The notes below the pieces were generated by a model. That model did no database searches. It was given only the letters and a program-made list of their open reading frames with translations, and was not told where the DNA came from. From assembly GCA_016718405.1 (NCBI GenBank), contig JADKDJ010000017.1, positions 11,553 to 75,552 on the forward strand: a stretch of DNA of 64,000 bases. Direction: 5' to 3'. Position numbers and translations under genes: made by a program. Source of the stretch: Candidatus Rhodoferax odensensis (GTDB lineage Bacteria > Pseudomonadota > Gammaproteobacteria > Burkholderiales > Burkholderiaceae_C). Below, piece by piece: positions 15,393 to 23,927 of this stretch (position 1 is the stretch's first letter; each line of letters starts with the position of its first letter).

Positions 15393-16094
15393 CTAGAAGC
15401 TGTAACCCGCCGAGACAATGAACACGGCCGGGCTGAATTTGATGTCAGCGCGGCGCTCGATACCCAACGTGTTGGTGAGCAACTTGGTCTTGACCTGCGC
15501 CGTGGCCAGTGCACCCGTGATCGACCAGGCGCCACCCAACTTGACGGTGACACCGGCTTGCAGCGCCAGACCAACAGAGTCTTCCAGCGTGAGCGTGGTC
15601 GGTCCGCCATTGATGGCGTCGCCCACCGCCGTGGAATCAGCCTTGTCGAACACGGTGTAGTTCACGCCAAGACCCACAAAGGGGCGAACCTGGCTCGTCT
15701 TGTCGCCGAACTTGTAATTGGCAAACAGTGTGGGCGCAACCTGGCGGACCTTGGCGCCAATGGCGCCGTCCTGCGCTGCCACGCTGGGCGGCACCGACGT
15801 CGGCTTGAGCACCACCACGGCCACATCGTGCGTGGGCGGTAGTCCCCCGGACAGTTCGACTTCCCAGTTGTCGTTGATCTCGCGCGAGGCGCTGAAGAAC
15901 AGGGTGGATTTGCTCTTGACGTCCAGACTGAGTGCGTCGACCGGTGAGAACGGCCCGTTGATGGCCGTCGCTGTCGAGTTGGGTTGGGCATTGAGCAAGC
16001 CCAGCTTGATGGTCGTGGCCTGGGCCAAGGCGCTGCTGCTGGCGCCAAGCGCCAGGGCGGCCGCGGCGGTTGCGCAAAGAAGTGTGTGTTTCAT
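15393..16094 (-). CDS. OmpW-family outer membrane protein
   Basis: A 233-residue small beta-barrel precursor. A signal peptide with AxA-type cleavage site (ALALGASSSALAQA) is followed by OmpW features: a VKSKSTLFFSASREI strand, NWEVELSGGLPPTHDV, VAPTLFANYKFGDKTSQVRPFVGLGVNYTVF, and a C-terminus ending AGYSF with terminal aromatic residue, as needed for barrel assembly. OmpW proteins form narrow hydrophobic channels in the outer membrane and are often redox or stress regulated. It is convergent with the benzoyl-CoA accessory operon, which raises the possibility of aromatic uptake, but that is inference. A GGACA-type hairpin lies between it and the lipase-like gene upstream on the other side. 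Confidence 0.88.
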   Translation of the reverse strand: MKHTLLCATAAAALALGASSSALAQATTIKLGLLNAQPNSTATAINGPFSPVDALSLDVKSKSTLFFSASREINDNWEVELSGGLPPTHDVAVVVLKPTSVPPSVAAQDGAIGAKVRQVAPTLFANYKFGDKTSQVRPFVGLGVNYTVFDKADSTAVGDAINGGPTTLTLEDSVGLALQAGVTVKLGGAWSITGALATAQVKTKLLTNTLGIERRADIKFSPAVFIVSAGYSF

Positions 16095-16121
16095 GACGAT
16101 AGCTCCATATCAATGTTGAGA

Positions 16122-16165
16122 GGACAGTCCGGCGATTCGCGCCGGTCTGTCCGGCAATGTCTCGG
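16122..16165. repeat. Intergenic hairpin repeat, GGACA family, copy 4
   Basis: GGACAG-TCCGGCG pairs with CGCCGG-TCTGTCC, the best-paired member of the family, followed by GGCAATGTCT. It lies just after the stop codon of the lipase-like gene and before ompW. Confidence 0.7.
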
Positions 16166-16166
16166 G

Positions 16167-17705
16167 TTAGAACTGCGAGAAGAAGCCACGTGCCGCGGCG
16201 TTACAGAAAGGCGGCACCAGACCACCGTGGTAGGCAGCGGTGACGGCTTGTGCAGCGTTGGCACCCGCAGCCGCTGCGGTGGCAGCCTTGGCCTGGGCAA
16301 AACCTAGCTTGGCGGCGGCAAAGGGATCGGACGCGCCGGTAGGTGCGGTGTCGACGTCAAGTACCGTCACCAGGCCCGCTGGCAAGCCCGCCCACAGCGA
16401 ACCCATCAGCTGTGTATTGAGGCTGTAGAACACCGTGGGATCGCCATTGCCGGCGCACAGCAACATGGGGGCGGCGGGGGTCCAGCCACGCAAGTCGTTC
16501 TTCTTGGCAGCCTGACGCACGGTGCTCTGTGGGTTGACTGCTGGCGCGCCGGTGGTGAAGGTCGGCACTACGCCGTCCGGATTGGCTGCGGCATCCATCA
16601 AGTAGGCCAGGCGTGCGCTGTTCTTGATCAGGTTGCCGGTACCGAAGCCGGCCGCAAACAAGGCGTCAGTGGGCCCCGTGCCGGTTGGCGGCGTGATGGC
16701 GGCAAATGCAGGCGCCGGAGGCGTGCTGCTAAACAGCGCCAACTGGGGCAGTTTGCCGCTGGCAAACACCGTGGCGTAGTCATAGGTGCCTGGCAGCAAG
16801 GTCTCGATGCCGGTGGCGTAGGCGCTCTCATAGATGTCAGACGGCGTGGTGTAGATGTTGCCGTAGGCTTTTTGGAAGCTGGTGAAGATCAGCGGCGAGA
16901 ACACCGTGCCACCGGCATTCACGTTGCCATAGAAGGTGGCGTCGGACTGCGCAGCCAGGGCGTAGGGGCCCGACAGCGGCGCCGAAGCCGTAACCGGAAT
17001 GCCGGCGGCCTGCATCGCGCGATGCGTGGCCATCGCCACGTGGCCGCCCTGCGAGTAGCCCGAGATGAAGAGCTTGGCGCTGGCGGTGGTTGGGTTGAGC
17101 AGCGTCGGCAGGGCCTTCTTGGCGGCGCTCAAGGCGTCCATCATGTCCTTGGACTGCTGATCCGCGTTCAGGTAGGGGTGGTAACTTAGTGGTGAACTGT
17201 CATAACCCGCATAGTTGGGCGCAACCACGATGTAGCCCTGCGCCGCGTACAGCGCCGCGAGCAACACCGCTTCGCCATAGGCCGGGTTGGTGCTGTCGGA
17301 GAAATCGGCCAGGTTGTAGCGCCGGGTGATGTTGGTGCCATGGGCATAAAGCACGATCGGGCGCGCGCCGGTGCAGTTGGCAGCGCTGCCGGTGGGCACC
17401 ATCAGGGCGCCGGAGGCGTTGGTGGCCTCGCCCACTGCGCCTACGGTGCCGTACTGGATGTACTGCACGTCCACGCCGCAAGTCGGCGTGCCTGCCAATT
17501 GCAGCAAGCTGGGCTGCTTGGCCGTGAGAATGGCGGTGAAGTCTGCCGCCGTCATCGAGGTGATGCGTGGTGGTGGGCTTTGCATCAGCGCGCCGCGCGC
17601 CGGATTGGCGTCCTGGGTGCCCTTTGGACCCCCGTCCCCACCGCCGCAAGCTGCGACCAGAAGCGTCGCGCCCAGCGCGGCCCATGAAGCCTTGAAATAA
17701 GTCAT
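16167..17705 (-). CDS. Secreted lipoprotein alpha/beta-hydrolase (lipase-like)
   Basis: A 512-residue lipoprotein. The signal peptide ends in LVAAC (lipobox, Cys20), followed by a Gly-rich linker. The catalytic domain has the nucleophile elbow GYSQGG with Ser218, an upstream oxyanion-type motif YAHGTNITRR, an acid candidate in CAGNGDPTVFYS and a histidine in AAYHGGLVPPF. It resembles the large bacterial secretory lipase / prolyl-oligopeptidase-like hydrolases; substrate unknown, probably esters of hydrophobic compounds. ATG 17705 has SD TGGAGA. A 20-base palindrome of the TetR-operator type lies 46 bases upstream. Confidence 0.85.
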   Translation of the reverse strand: MTYFKASWAALGATLLVAACGGGDGGPKGTQDANPARGALMQSPPPRITSMTAADFTAILTAKQPSLLQLAGTPTCGVDVQYIQYGTVGAVGEATNASGALMVPTGSAANCTGARPIVLYAHGTNITRRYNLADFSDSTNPAYGEAVLLAALYAAQGYIVVAPNYAGYDSSPLSYHPYLNADQQSKDMMDALSAAKKALPTLLNPTTASAKLFISGYSQGGHVAMATHRAMQAAGIPVTASAPLSGPYALAAQSDATFYGNVNAGGTVFSPLIFTSFQKAYGNIYTTPSDIYESAYATGIETLLPGTYDYATVFASGKLPQLALFSSTPPAPAFAAITPPTGTGPTDALFAAGFGTGNLIKNSARLAYLMDAAANPDGVVPTFTTGAPAVNPQSTVRQAAKKNDLRGWTPAAPMLLCAGNGDPTVFYSLNTQLMGSLWAGLPAGLVTVLDVDTAPTGASDPFAAAKLGFAQAKAATAAAAGANAAQAVTAAYHGGLVPPFCNAAARGFFSQF

Positions 17706-17750
17706 CCGATTCTCCAAAAGTGTTGAGGCTGAAAGCAGCGGCAGGAAGAA

Positions 17751-17770
17751 AATAGAACGGTCGTGCTATT
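17751..17770. promoter_or_regulatory. Palindrome resembling a TetR-family operator
   Basis: AATAGAACGGTCGTGCTATT is an imperfect palindrome (AATAG/CTATT arms and an ACG..CGT core), 46 bases upstream of the lipase-like gene. The core resembles operators of TetR-type acyl-CoA/fatty-acid regulators such as FadR/PsrA. No regulator gene lies beside it. Confidence 0.45.
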
Positions 17771-17901
17771 TTCAGACTCATCATGTTAGTGACAAAGCCT
17801 GAGGGCCGTCACGGGGTAACTACTGAGATCACCTCTCGCAATTGGGCGCCAGCCTCTAGACCACGCCGCGCCCGGACAAGCATTGGAGCTTGAGAGAATG
17901 C

Positions 17902-18156
17902 TCAGCGAAAACGCAGCTTCATGAACAGGATGGCCGCCGCCAGCGCCAGCGTGATGGTGTTGGCAATCACGATCGGCCAGGCGCCCAGCAGCCAGCCATA
18001 GGCCAGCCAGCAGGCGATGCCCGCGGTGAACGCGCTGTACATCCCCAGCGAGATGCCGCTGACATCACGCGTGGTGAAGGTGTGCCAGGCCTGCGGCAGG
18101 AAACTGGCGGTGGTCAGCAGCGCTGCGGCGTAGCCGAGCCAGTCGATCAGTTGCAT
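17902..18156 (-). CDS. SemiSWEET-type PQ-loop membrane protein
   Basis: An 84-residue protein with three predicted membrane helices and the PQ-loop motif SFLPQAWHTFTTRDVSGISL, matching the bacterial SemiSWEET family (half-transporters that dimerise to move sugars). It ends in a short basic tail. The ATG overlaps the dacB stop codon (TGATG), so the two are coupled. Substrate cannot be told from sequence. Confidence 0.88.
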   Translation of the reverse strand: MQLIDWLGYAAALLTTASFLPQAWHTFTTRDVSGISLGMYSAFTAGIACWLAYGWLLGAWPIVIANTITLALAAAILFMKLRFR

Positions 18157-19622
18157 CAGTTGTCCTTGGTCGCCCAGTCGATCAGCGCGTCCATGGCCGG
18201 CCGCGCTGCGTTGGCATGGGAATGATTGACGACGGCCACCAGCACGTAGCGTTTGCCGCTGCGAGCATGGACGTAGCCGGCCAGCGCGGTCACGTCGCGC
18301 AGGCTGCCCGACTTGAGGTGCGCGCTGCCAGCGGTCTTGACACGGGCGCGGCGCAATGTGCCATCAACGCCGGTGATGGGCAGCGAGGCCATCAGCTCGG
18401 GCATCTGGGGCGAGCGGTAGGCAGTTTGCAGCAAGCGCGCCAAGGCGTTGGCACTGATGCGCTCGTGACGCGACAGGCCCGAGCCATTGTCCAGGATTGG
18501 CGCGTCGTCGCCACCGATGCGCGCCTGCCACCAGCGCTGCAGAAATTCGCGCGAAGCTTGCTGTGTGGCCACGCCTGGCACGATCGGTTGGCCTTCGCCG
18601 CGCTGCGGCAGGCTCAGGGTCAGAAACAGCTGCTGCGCCATCACGTTGTTGCTGTACTTGTTGATGTCCCGAATCACCTCGGCCAGGCTCGGCGAGGCCA
18701 GTTCGAAGGCTGGCCGGGGCAACACGCCACCCGGTGCCGGCACCCGCCCCTCGCGTACCGTGCCGACCAGCTTGCCGCCCATCTCTCGCCACAGGCCTTC
18801 GACGGCGCGCACGCCATAGCTCTTGGGGTCAGCGTAGGCGACCGACCAGGTCCGCTCGCCGCAGGCAGCCGGGTAAGCACCACCAAACCCGATCCGCGTG
18901 GCATCGCTGAAGTCGGCCTTCAAGGTGGCCCGGTAGTCGTTGCATGCCGCATTGGACAGCGCCACGCTGGACTGCATCTGAACGCCCGCCAGCGGTGGCT
19001 CGAAGCTCACCTGCGCGGTATTGGCGGCGAAATCGGGCACAAAAGTCATCACCACCGACTTGAAATTGAGCAACAACGCGTCGGGAGCGGCGTTGTAGGG
19101 TCGCAGCGGCTCGCCGTCGAAGTCGGACGGGTCCTGTGGTCCTACTTCGAAGGCGCTGCGGTCGAGCACGATGTCGCCCGCAATGCGGCGCACCCCCAGG
19201 CCCTGCACCCGGCGCAACAGCAACCACAGGCGCTCGACCACCAGCTTGGGGTCGCCCTGGCCCAAGATGTACAGATTGCCATACAAGGTGCCGTCGCGCA
19301 CCGCGCCTTCCACGAACACCGGTGTGTTCCACATGAAAGCAGGGCCCAGCGTGTCGAGCGCGGCATAGGTGGTCACCAACTTCATGACGGAAGCCGGATT
19401 CAGCGGCACATTGGCGCGGTGGCTCAGGCGCGGCGGCGCACCACCAGCAGCGTCCACCACCAGCACGGCGACGGACTCACGCGGCAACTTCGCGCGCTGC
19501 AAGGCCGCCTCGAACTCGGCCGGCAGCGGCTGCGCCCGCAGCGGCTGCGACACAGCCACCAACAGCCCGATACCGAGCAGCAGGGCCGATCGCCAACAGG
19601 GCGCAACCGTACGACAAGACAT
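18156..19622 (-). CDS. dacB: D-alanyl-D-alanine carboxypeptidase/endopeptidase (PBP4 type)
   Basis: A 488-residue class C low-molecular-weight penicillin-binding protein acting on periplasmic peptidoglycan. A signal peptide (about 1-30) precedes the S-x-x-K motif PASVMK (S78-K81). The S-x-N motif is YSNNVM and the K-S/T-G motif is LKSGSL. The long insertion between SxxK and SxN is the class C mark, including DRSAFEVGPQDPSDFDGEPLRPYN-type sequence. Cleaves terminal D-Ala and cross-links. The upstream gene is divergent (EamA exporter). Confidence 0.94.
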   Translation of the reverse strand: MSCRTVAPCWRSALLLGIGLLVAVSQPLRAQPLPAEFEAALQRAKLPRESVAVLVVDAAGGAPPRLSHRANVPLNPASVMKLVTTYAALDTLGPAFMWNTPVFVEGAVRDGTLYGNLYILGQGDPKLVVERLWLLLRRVQGLGVRRIAGDIVLDRSAFEVGPQDPSDFDGEPLRPYNAAPDALLLNFKSVVMTFVPDFAANTAQVSFEPPLAGVQMQSSVALSNAACNDYRATLKADFSDATRIGFGGAYPAACGERTWSVAYADPKSYGVRAVEGLWREMGGKLVGTVREGRVPAPGGVLPRPAFELASPSLAEVIRDINKYSNNVMAQQLFLTLSLPQRGEGQPIVPGVATQQASREFLQRWWQARIGGDDAPILDNGSGLSRHERISANALARLLQTAYRSPQMPELMASLPITGVDGTLRRARVKTAGSAHLKSGSLRDVTALAGYVHARSGKRYVLVAVVNHSHANAARPAMDALIDWATKDN

Positions 19623-19684
19623 ATGCCAGCGAGTCTACAACCCTGCCCGTGGCTCGCCTGGACGCGGGCCAGGATAATCCGACC

Positions 19685-20686
19685 ATGCGTTTCTTCAAGA
19701 GGCTGTCGCCCAAGACCGTGGGCCTTGCATCCGCCCTGATCACCGTGGTCATCTGGACTGCCTTCATTGTGATTGCCCGCGCCTCGGCCGATCCCAGCCG
19801 CCAGCCCAGCCTCAACCCATTCGACATCGCCTTGGCGCGCATCCTGGGCGCCAGCCTGATCCTGTTGCCCTGGGGTTGGTGGCTGGTGCGCAAACAGCGC
19901 CTCAAGGGCTCGCTGCTGGGCCTGTCGCCCCTGCCCCTGCGCGAGACGGTCACGGTTGGCCTGTTTGGCGGCTTGCTGTATGCGCCGCTGGCCTACAGTG
20001 GCTTTGGTTTTGCACCGGCCGCGCACGCCTCGGTGCTGATGCCGGGCAGTCTGCCCTTGTGGACAGCCCTGCTGGCGGTGGTGGTGCTGCACGACAGACT
20101 AACGCGAGCGCGGGTGATGGGCCTGGCCCTGATCGTGGCCGGCGACTTGCTGGTGGGTGGTTCCAGCCTGCTGCACGCGCTGGGTGGCGGCGAGGTCTGG
20201 AAGGGCGACCTGCTGTTCATGACCGCCGCGTTTTGCTGGTCGATCTACAGCGTGCTGGTGCGTCGCCACGCCCTGGACGCGGTGCGGGCCACCATTGCCA
20301 TCACCGCCTTTGCTTTTGTTGCCTACGTGCCCAGCTACCTGCTGCTGTTGTTTTTGCACGCCGTGCCGGGCCGATTCCTGACCGCGCCGCTGGGCGACAT
20401 TGTTTTCCAGATGGTGTTCCAGGGGGTCGGCTCCGTCGTGATCTCGGGCATCACCTTCACCAAGATGATTGGACACTACGGGCCAGTGCGCTCGACCATG
20501 ATCACCGCGCTGGTGCCGGGCCTGTCGGCGCTGGCGGCAGTCATGTTCCTGGGCGAGCCGCTGCACTGGCACCTGCTGGCAGGGTTGGCCTTGGTAACCG
20601 GTGGCATCGTGTTTGGCGTGCGCCGCGCGACGGCGGCGCCCCTACCGGCCGTCATCACCCCTGTGTCGAGCCTCAATACACCCTGA
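19685..20686 (+). CDS. EamA/DMT-family transporter
   Basis: A 333-residue polytopic inner-membrane protein with about ten hydrophobic helices in two EamA repeats (first begins LASALITVVIWTAFIVIARA, second begins GDLLFMTAAFCWSIYSVLVRR). The end of repeat 2 carries the typical ALVPGLSALAAVMFLGEPL sequence. Such proteins export metabolites or amino acids; substrate unknown. The ATG at 19685 starts the recognisable N-terminus. Divergent from dacB, with 62 bases between the start codons. Confidence 0.88.
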   Translation: MRFFKRLSPKTVGLASALITVVIWTAFIVIARASADPSRQPSLNPFDIALARILGASLILLPWGWWLVRKQRLKGSLLGLSPLPLRETVTVGLFGGLLYAPLAYSGFGFAPAAHASVLMPGSLPLWTALLAVVVLHDRLTRARVMGLALIVAGDLLVGGSSLLHALGGGEVWKGDLLFMTAAFCWSIYSVLVRRHALDAVRATIAITAFAFVAYVPSYLLLLFLHAVPGRFLTAPLGDIVFQMVFQGVGSVVISGITFTKMIGHYGPVRSTMITALVPGLSALAAVMFLGEPLHWHLLAGLALVTGGIVFGVRRATAAPLPAVITPVSSLNTP

Positions 20687-20784
20687 ATCGTTTCTGGTCA
20701 ACGCTCATTAGCTATCGAAACAGTAGCATTTCGGGTGCATACGGCATCAATACCCGGGGTGCACCAAAGCCTACAATGCGAGCC

Positions 20785-21537
20785 ATGCAACTGCTTGCCC
20801 TGGACACCAGCACCGAAACCCTGTCGATTGCGGTTCAACGCCTGATCGATGGGCGCCTTCAGGTCTGGCAGCACAACGAGCCGGGTGGCGCGCAGACGTC
20901 CACGCGCCTGATTCCGGTGATCCAGTCCCTGCTGGCGCAAGCCGGGCTATCGGTTGGCCAGCTTGATGCCATTGCCTTTGGCTGCGGGCCAGGGTCGTTC
21001 ACTGGCCTGCGCACCGCGTGCTCAGTGGCACAGGGCCTGGCCTTTGGCGCGGCGGCCCACCGGCTGGGCGCTCGCGCCGTCCCGTTGCTGCCGGTGGACA
21101 CGCTGCTGGCGGTGGCCGAGGAAGCACGCTACGCGCACGCCCCGCAGGCCCTGACGCTGCAGGTGCTGAGCCTGCTTGATGCCCGCATGGACGAGGTGTA
21201 TGCAGGCCACTACCGCTATGCCGAGCGCCAGTGGACCCAACTGGAGGACTTCAGCCTGATACGGCCCGAAGACCTGGTGCTACAACCCGGCTGGCTGCTG
21301 GCCGGCAACGTGTGGCAGGCCTATGGGTCGCGTTTGCCAGCCGCCGCACGCGCGGGCTTGACCGTGCTGCCCACCGCCAGCGCCATGTTGCGCCTGGCAC
21401 CGCAGTTGCTGGCGCAGGGCGCAGCTGTCGAGCCGGCCCTGGCGCTGCCGCGCTACATCCGGGACAAGGTCGCCAAGACCACGCATGAGCGAATGCTCGA
21501 ACGCACACTTGCCGCGACCGGAGCCCTGCTGCCATGA
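20785..21537 (+). CDS. tsaB: tRNA threonylcarbamoyladenosine biosynthesis protein TsaB
   Basis: A 250-residue ASKHA-fold protein needed with TsaD and TsaE for t6A37 modification of ANN-decoding tRNAs. The N-terminus MQLLALDTSTETLSIAV and the motif AFGCGPGSFTGLRTACSVAQGLAFG are diagnostic. LLDARMDEVYAGHY follows as in other proteobacteria. An in-frame ATG nine bases upstream (20776) is an alternative start. The stop overlaps the rimI start (ATGA), the common tsaB-rimI order. Confidence 0.95.
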   Translation: MQLLALDTSTETLSIAVQRLIDGRLQVWQHNEPGGAQTSTRLIPVIQSLLAQAGLSVGQLDAIAFGCGPGSFTGLRTACSVAQGLAFGAAAHRLGARAVPLLPVDTLLAVAEEARYAHAPQALTLQVLSLLDARMDEVYAGHYRYAERQWTQLEDFSLIRPEDLVLQPGWLLAGNVWQAYGSRLPAAARAGLTVLPTASAMLRLAPQLLAQGAAVEPALALPRYIRDKVAKTTHERMLERTLAATGALLP

Positions 21538-22001
21538 ATGCCATCCTCAAGCCCGCCGAGGCCCGCTTCGAGCCGCTTGAAGCACACCGGCTTGATGCCG
21601 TGCTCCAGGTCGAGCAGCAGGCTTACGCCCACCCCTGGTCGCGCGTCAATTTTGACGATGCACTCAAATCAGGCTACCAGGCGCAGTTGTTGCTGGCCGA
21701 GGAGACCTTGCTGGGCTATTTCGTGGCCATGAAGGGGGTCGATGAAGTGCATCTGCTCAACATCACGGTGACGCCGGCCCACCAGCGCCAGGGCTGGGCG
21801 CGGGTCATGCTCGATGCGTTGGGCATCTGGTCGCGCGGGCAAGGCGCCCAGTGGTTGTGGCTGGAGGCGCGCATCGGCAATGCACGCGCACTGCAGGTCT
21901 ATGAGAGCCACGGCTTTCGGCCCGTCGGTCGGCGCACCGCTTATTACCCCGGCAGCAACAACACGCGCGAAGACGCGATCGTGATGAACCTGCCCCTGTG
22001 A
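21534..22001 (+). CDS. rimI: Ribosomal-protein-alanine N-acetyltransferase RimI
   Basis: A 155-residue GNAT protein. The acetyl-CoA-binding motif A region reads LLNITVTPAHQRQGWARVML (Q/RxxGxG/A form with Trp in place of Gly) and motif B reads LEARIGNARALQVYESHGF, followed by RRTAYYPGSNNTREDAIVM, the family signature. It acetylates the N-terminal alanine of S18. Coupled to tsaB and followed ten bases later by a uracil-DNA glycosylase gene, an order widespread in Burkholderiales. Confidence 0.93.
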   Translation: MNAILKPAEARFEPLEAHRLDAVLQVEQQAYAHPWSRVNFDDALKSGYQAQLLLAEETLLGYFVAMKGVDEVHLLNITVTPAHQRQGWARVMLDALGIWSRGQGAQWLWLEARIGNARALQVYESHGFRPVGRRTAYYPGSNNTREDAIVMNLPL

Positions 22002-22011
22002 ATCCCCACCC

Positions 22012-22863
22012 ATGAGCCTGAACCTGGATCCGCGACAACGCGCCATGCTGGCCGAGATGGGGGTGCGTGTCTGGCAGCGTCCGCCGACCGAAGTGATGCC
22101 GGCACCAACCACGGTGCGCCACCTGACTGCGCTTGCACCTGCGCCCGCCCCGCGGCGTGTCAGCGCGGTACCCGTGACGCCAGCCGGCGCGTCGGCACCC
22201 ACAACCGCCTCGAAGCCGAGCGCCACGACCCTTGAGCCGGTGAAAACCGATGGCGCGCCCATGAGCTGGCCGGTGCTGAGGCAGACCATCGCCAGTTGCC
22301 AGGCGTGCGGATTGTGCGCCGGTCGCAGCGCGGCGGTGTTGGGTGCCGCGCCAGATCAGGGGCAGGCGCACTGGCTGGTCGTCGGAGAGCCGCCGCAGGA
22401 GCTCGAAGAGCGTGAAGGCCAGCCCTTCGTGGGAGCGGGCGGGCAACTGCTGGACAACATGCTCAAAGCGATCAACGCGCGCCGCGGCGCCAGTGGTCTA
22501 GGCGGCGCATATCTCACCAGCATCGTCAAGTGCCGACCCGCCACGCCGCGCAATCCGACGGCGCAAGACCTGGCCTCGTGCGCGCTGCACCTGCAACAGG
22601 AAATCGCCTTGGTACAACCCCGGCTGATTCTGGCGCTGGGGCGATTCGCCGCCCAGTCCCTGCTGCAAGCCAGCATGCCCGAGGTCGCGAACGTCCCGCT
22701 GGGCAAACTGCGCGGCCAGGTGCACCGCTACAACGGCATCCCGGTGGTGGTGAGCTACCACCCCGCCTACCTGCTGCGCAGCCAGGCCGACAAGGCCAAG
22801 GCCTGGGCCGACCTGTGTCTGGCGATGGCCGCCCTGGACGCATCCCAAAAAAGCGACGCCTGA
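22012..22863 (+). CDS. Uracil-DNA glycosylase, family 4 type (Fe-S)
   Basis: A 283-residue enzyme removing uracil from DNA. An Ala/Pro-rich, low-complexity N-terminal extension (about 25-80) precedes the catalytic domain. The first Cys pair is CQACGLC. The active-site motif 1 is VVGEPPQELEEREGQPFVG, then AGGQLLDNML and the third Cys in YLTSIVKCRPATPRNPT. The fourth ligand is C in LASCALHL, and motif 3 is VVSYHPAYLLR. This Cys pattern is that of Fe-S family 4 UDGs (formerly annotated as phage SPO1 DNA polymerase-like). It sits in an operon with tsaB-rimI. Confidence 0.9.
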   Translation: MSLNLDPRQRAMLAEMGVRVWQRPPTEVMPAPTTVRHLTALAPAPAPRRVSAVPVTPAGASAPTTASKPSATTLEPVKTDGAPMSWPVLRQTIASCQACGLCAGRSAAVLGAAPDQGQAHWLVVGEPPQELEEREGQPFVGAGGQLLDNMLKAINARRGASGLGGAYLTSIVKCRPATPRNPTAQDLASCALHLQQEIALVQPRLILALGRFAAQSLLQASMPEVANVPLGKLRGQVHRYNGIPVVVSYHPAYLLRSQADKAKAWADLCLAMAALDASQKSDA

Positions 22864-22871
22864 TCAGTTGG

Positions 22872-22910
22872 GGACACTGCGCCACTGCGCTGTGGCCTGT
22901 CCCGCAAGAA
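22872..22910. repeat. Intergenic hairpin repeat, GGACA family, copy 5
   Basis: GGACACTGCGCCACTG pairs with CGCTGTGGCCTGTCC and is followed by CGCAAGAACT. It fills most of the gap between the glycosylase gene and pyrF, ending just before the pyrF start. Confidence 0.65.
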
Positions 22911-22916
22911 CTTAGA

Positions 22917-23768
22917 ATGACCGCCATGACCTTTACCGACATGCTGCGCGACGCCGAGCGTCAACATGACTCGATGCTGTGTGTGGGCCTGGACCCGGAC
23001 CCGGCCAAGTTTCCCGCTCCCTACCGCGACGACTCCGGCAAAATTGGTGACTTCTGTTGCGCCATCGTGGACGCCACGGCCGATCTGGTGATCGCCTTCA
23101 AGCCGCAGATCGCCTACTTCGCGGCGCACCGTGCGGAAGACCAGTTGGAACGGCTGATCGCCCACATCCGGCGCACCGCGCCCAGCGTGCCGGTGATCCT
23201 GGACGCCAAGCGCGGCGACATCGGCAGCACCGCCGAACAGTACGCGGTCGAAGCCTTCGAGCGCTACGGCGCCGACGCCGTCACGCTGTCACCCTTCATG
23301 GGTTTTGACTCGGTAATGCCCTATCTCAAATACGAAGGCAAGGGTGTCTTCCTGCTGTGCCGCACCTCCAACCCGGGCGGCGACGACCTGCAGTCGCAGC
23401 GGCTCTCCAGCGTTGCCGGTGAGCCACTGTTGTACGAGCACATTGCCAGACTCGCGCAAGGACCGTGGAACCTCAACGGCCAACTCGGCCTAGTGGTCGG
23501 AGCCACCTACCCCTCAGAGCTGGCCACGGTGCGGGCCATTGCACCCACCCTGCCATTGCTGGTGCCTGGCGTGGGGGCACAGGGCGGCGACGCCATGGCT
23601 ACGGTCAAGGCCGGCTGGCGCGCCTTCAATGGGCAGACCATCTCGCCCATCATCGTCAACTCCTCGCGCGCCATTCTGTACGCCTCCTCCGGTGATGACT
23701 TTGCGGCGCAGGCCCGGCTAGAGGCAATCAGGACACGCGATCTGCTGCGCCAAGCCAGCAAGTCCTGA
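22917..23768 (+). CDS. pyrF: Orotidine 5'-phosphate decarboxylase
   Basis: A 283-residue TIM-barrel enzyme of the second OMPDC subfamily (about 270-285 residues, as in Burkholderiales and mycobacteria). It catalyses the last step of de novo UMP synthesis. It shows the MLCVGLDPDPAKFP opening, substrate residue AFKPQIAYF, the catalytic Lys-Asp motif LDAKRGDIGSTAEQYA, and VVGATYPSELATVRA with LLVPGVGAQGGDAMAT near the end. A second in-frame ATG nine bases later (22926) is an alternative start. Confidence 0.95.
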   Translation: MTAMTFTDMLRDAERQHDSMLCVGLDPDPAKFPAPYRDDSGKIGDFCCAIVDATADLVIAFKPQIAYFAAHRAEDQLERLIAHIRRTAPSVPVILDAKRGDIGSTAEQYAVEAFERYGADAVTLSPFMGFDSVMPYLKYEGKGVFLLCRTSNPGGDDLQSQRLSSVAGEPLLYEHIARLAQGPWNLNGQLGLVVGATYPSELATVRAIAPTLPLLVPGVGAQGGDAMATVKAGWRAFNGQTISPIIVNSSRAILYASSGDDFAAQARLEAIRTRDLLRQASKS

Positions 23769-23927
23769 CATCGGCTACTCAGCGGCGCGCCAACCCGGGT
23801 CCGTTTAGCGCGTGTGACGCGTACTTGACAGTGCGTAACGGTTTGCAAAGTTGATGGTCACGGCCATAGCACTGGCCTACCATCGGTGCATGCGTCCGGT
23901 GCGGCGCTGCGCCAACGAGGAACGAGC

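Noticed and set aside
16118..16168. Rho-independent terminator between ompW and the lipase-like gene
   Set aside because: The hairpin is strong but lacks a T-run, and it belongs to the repeat family seen elsewhere.
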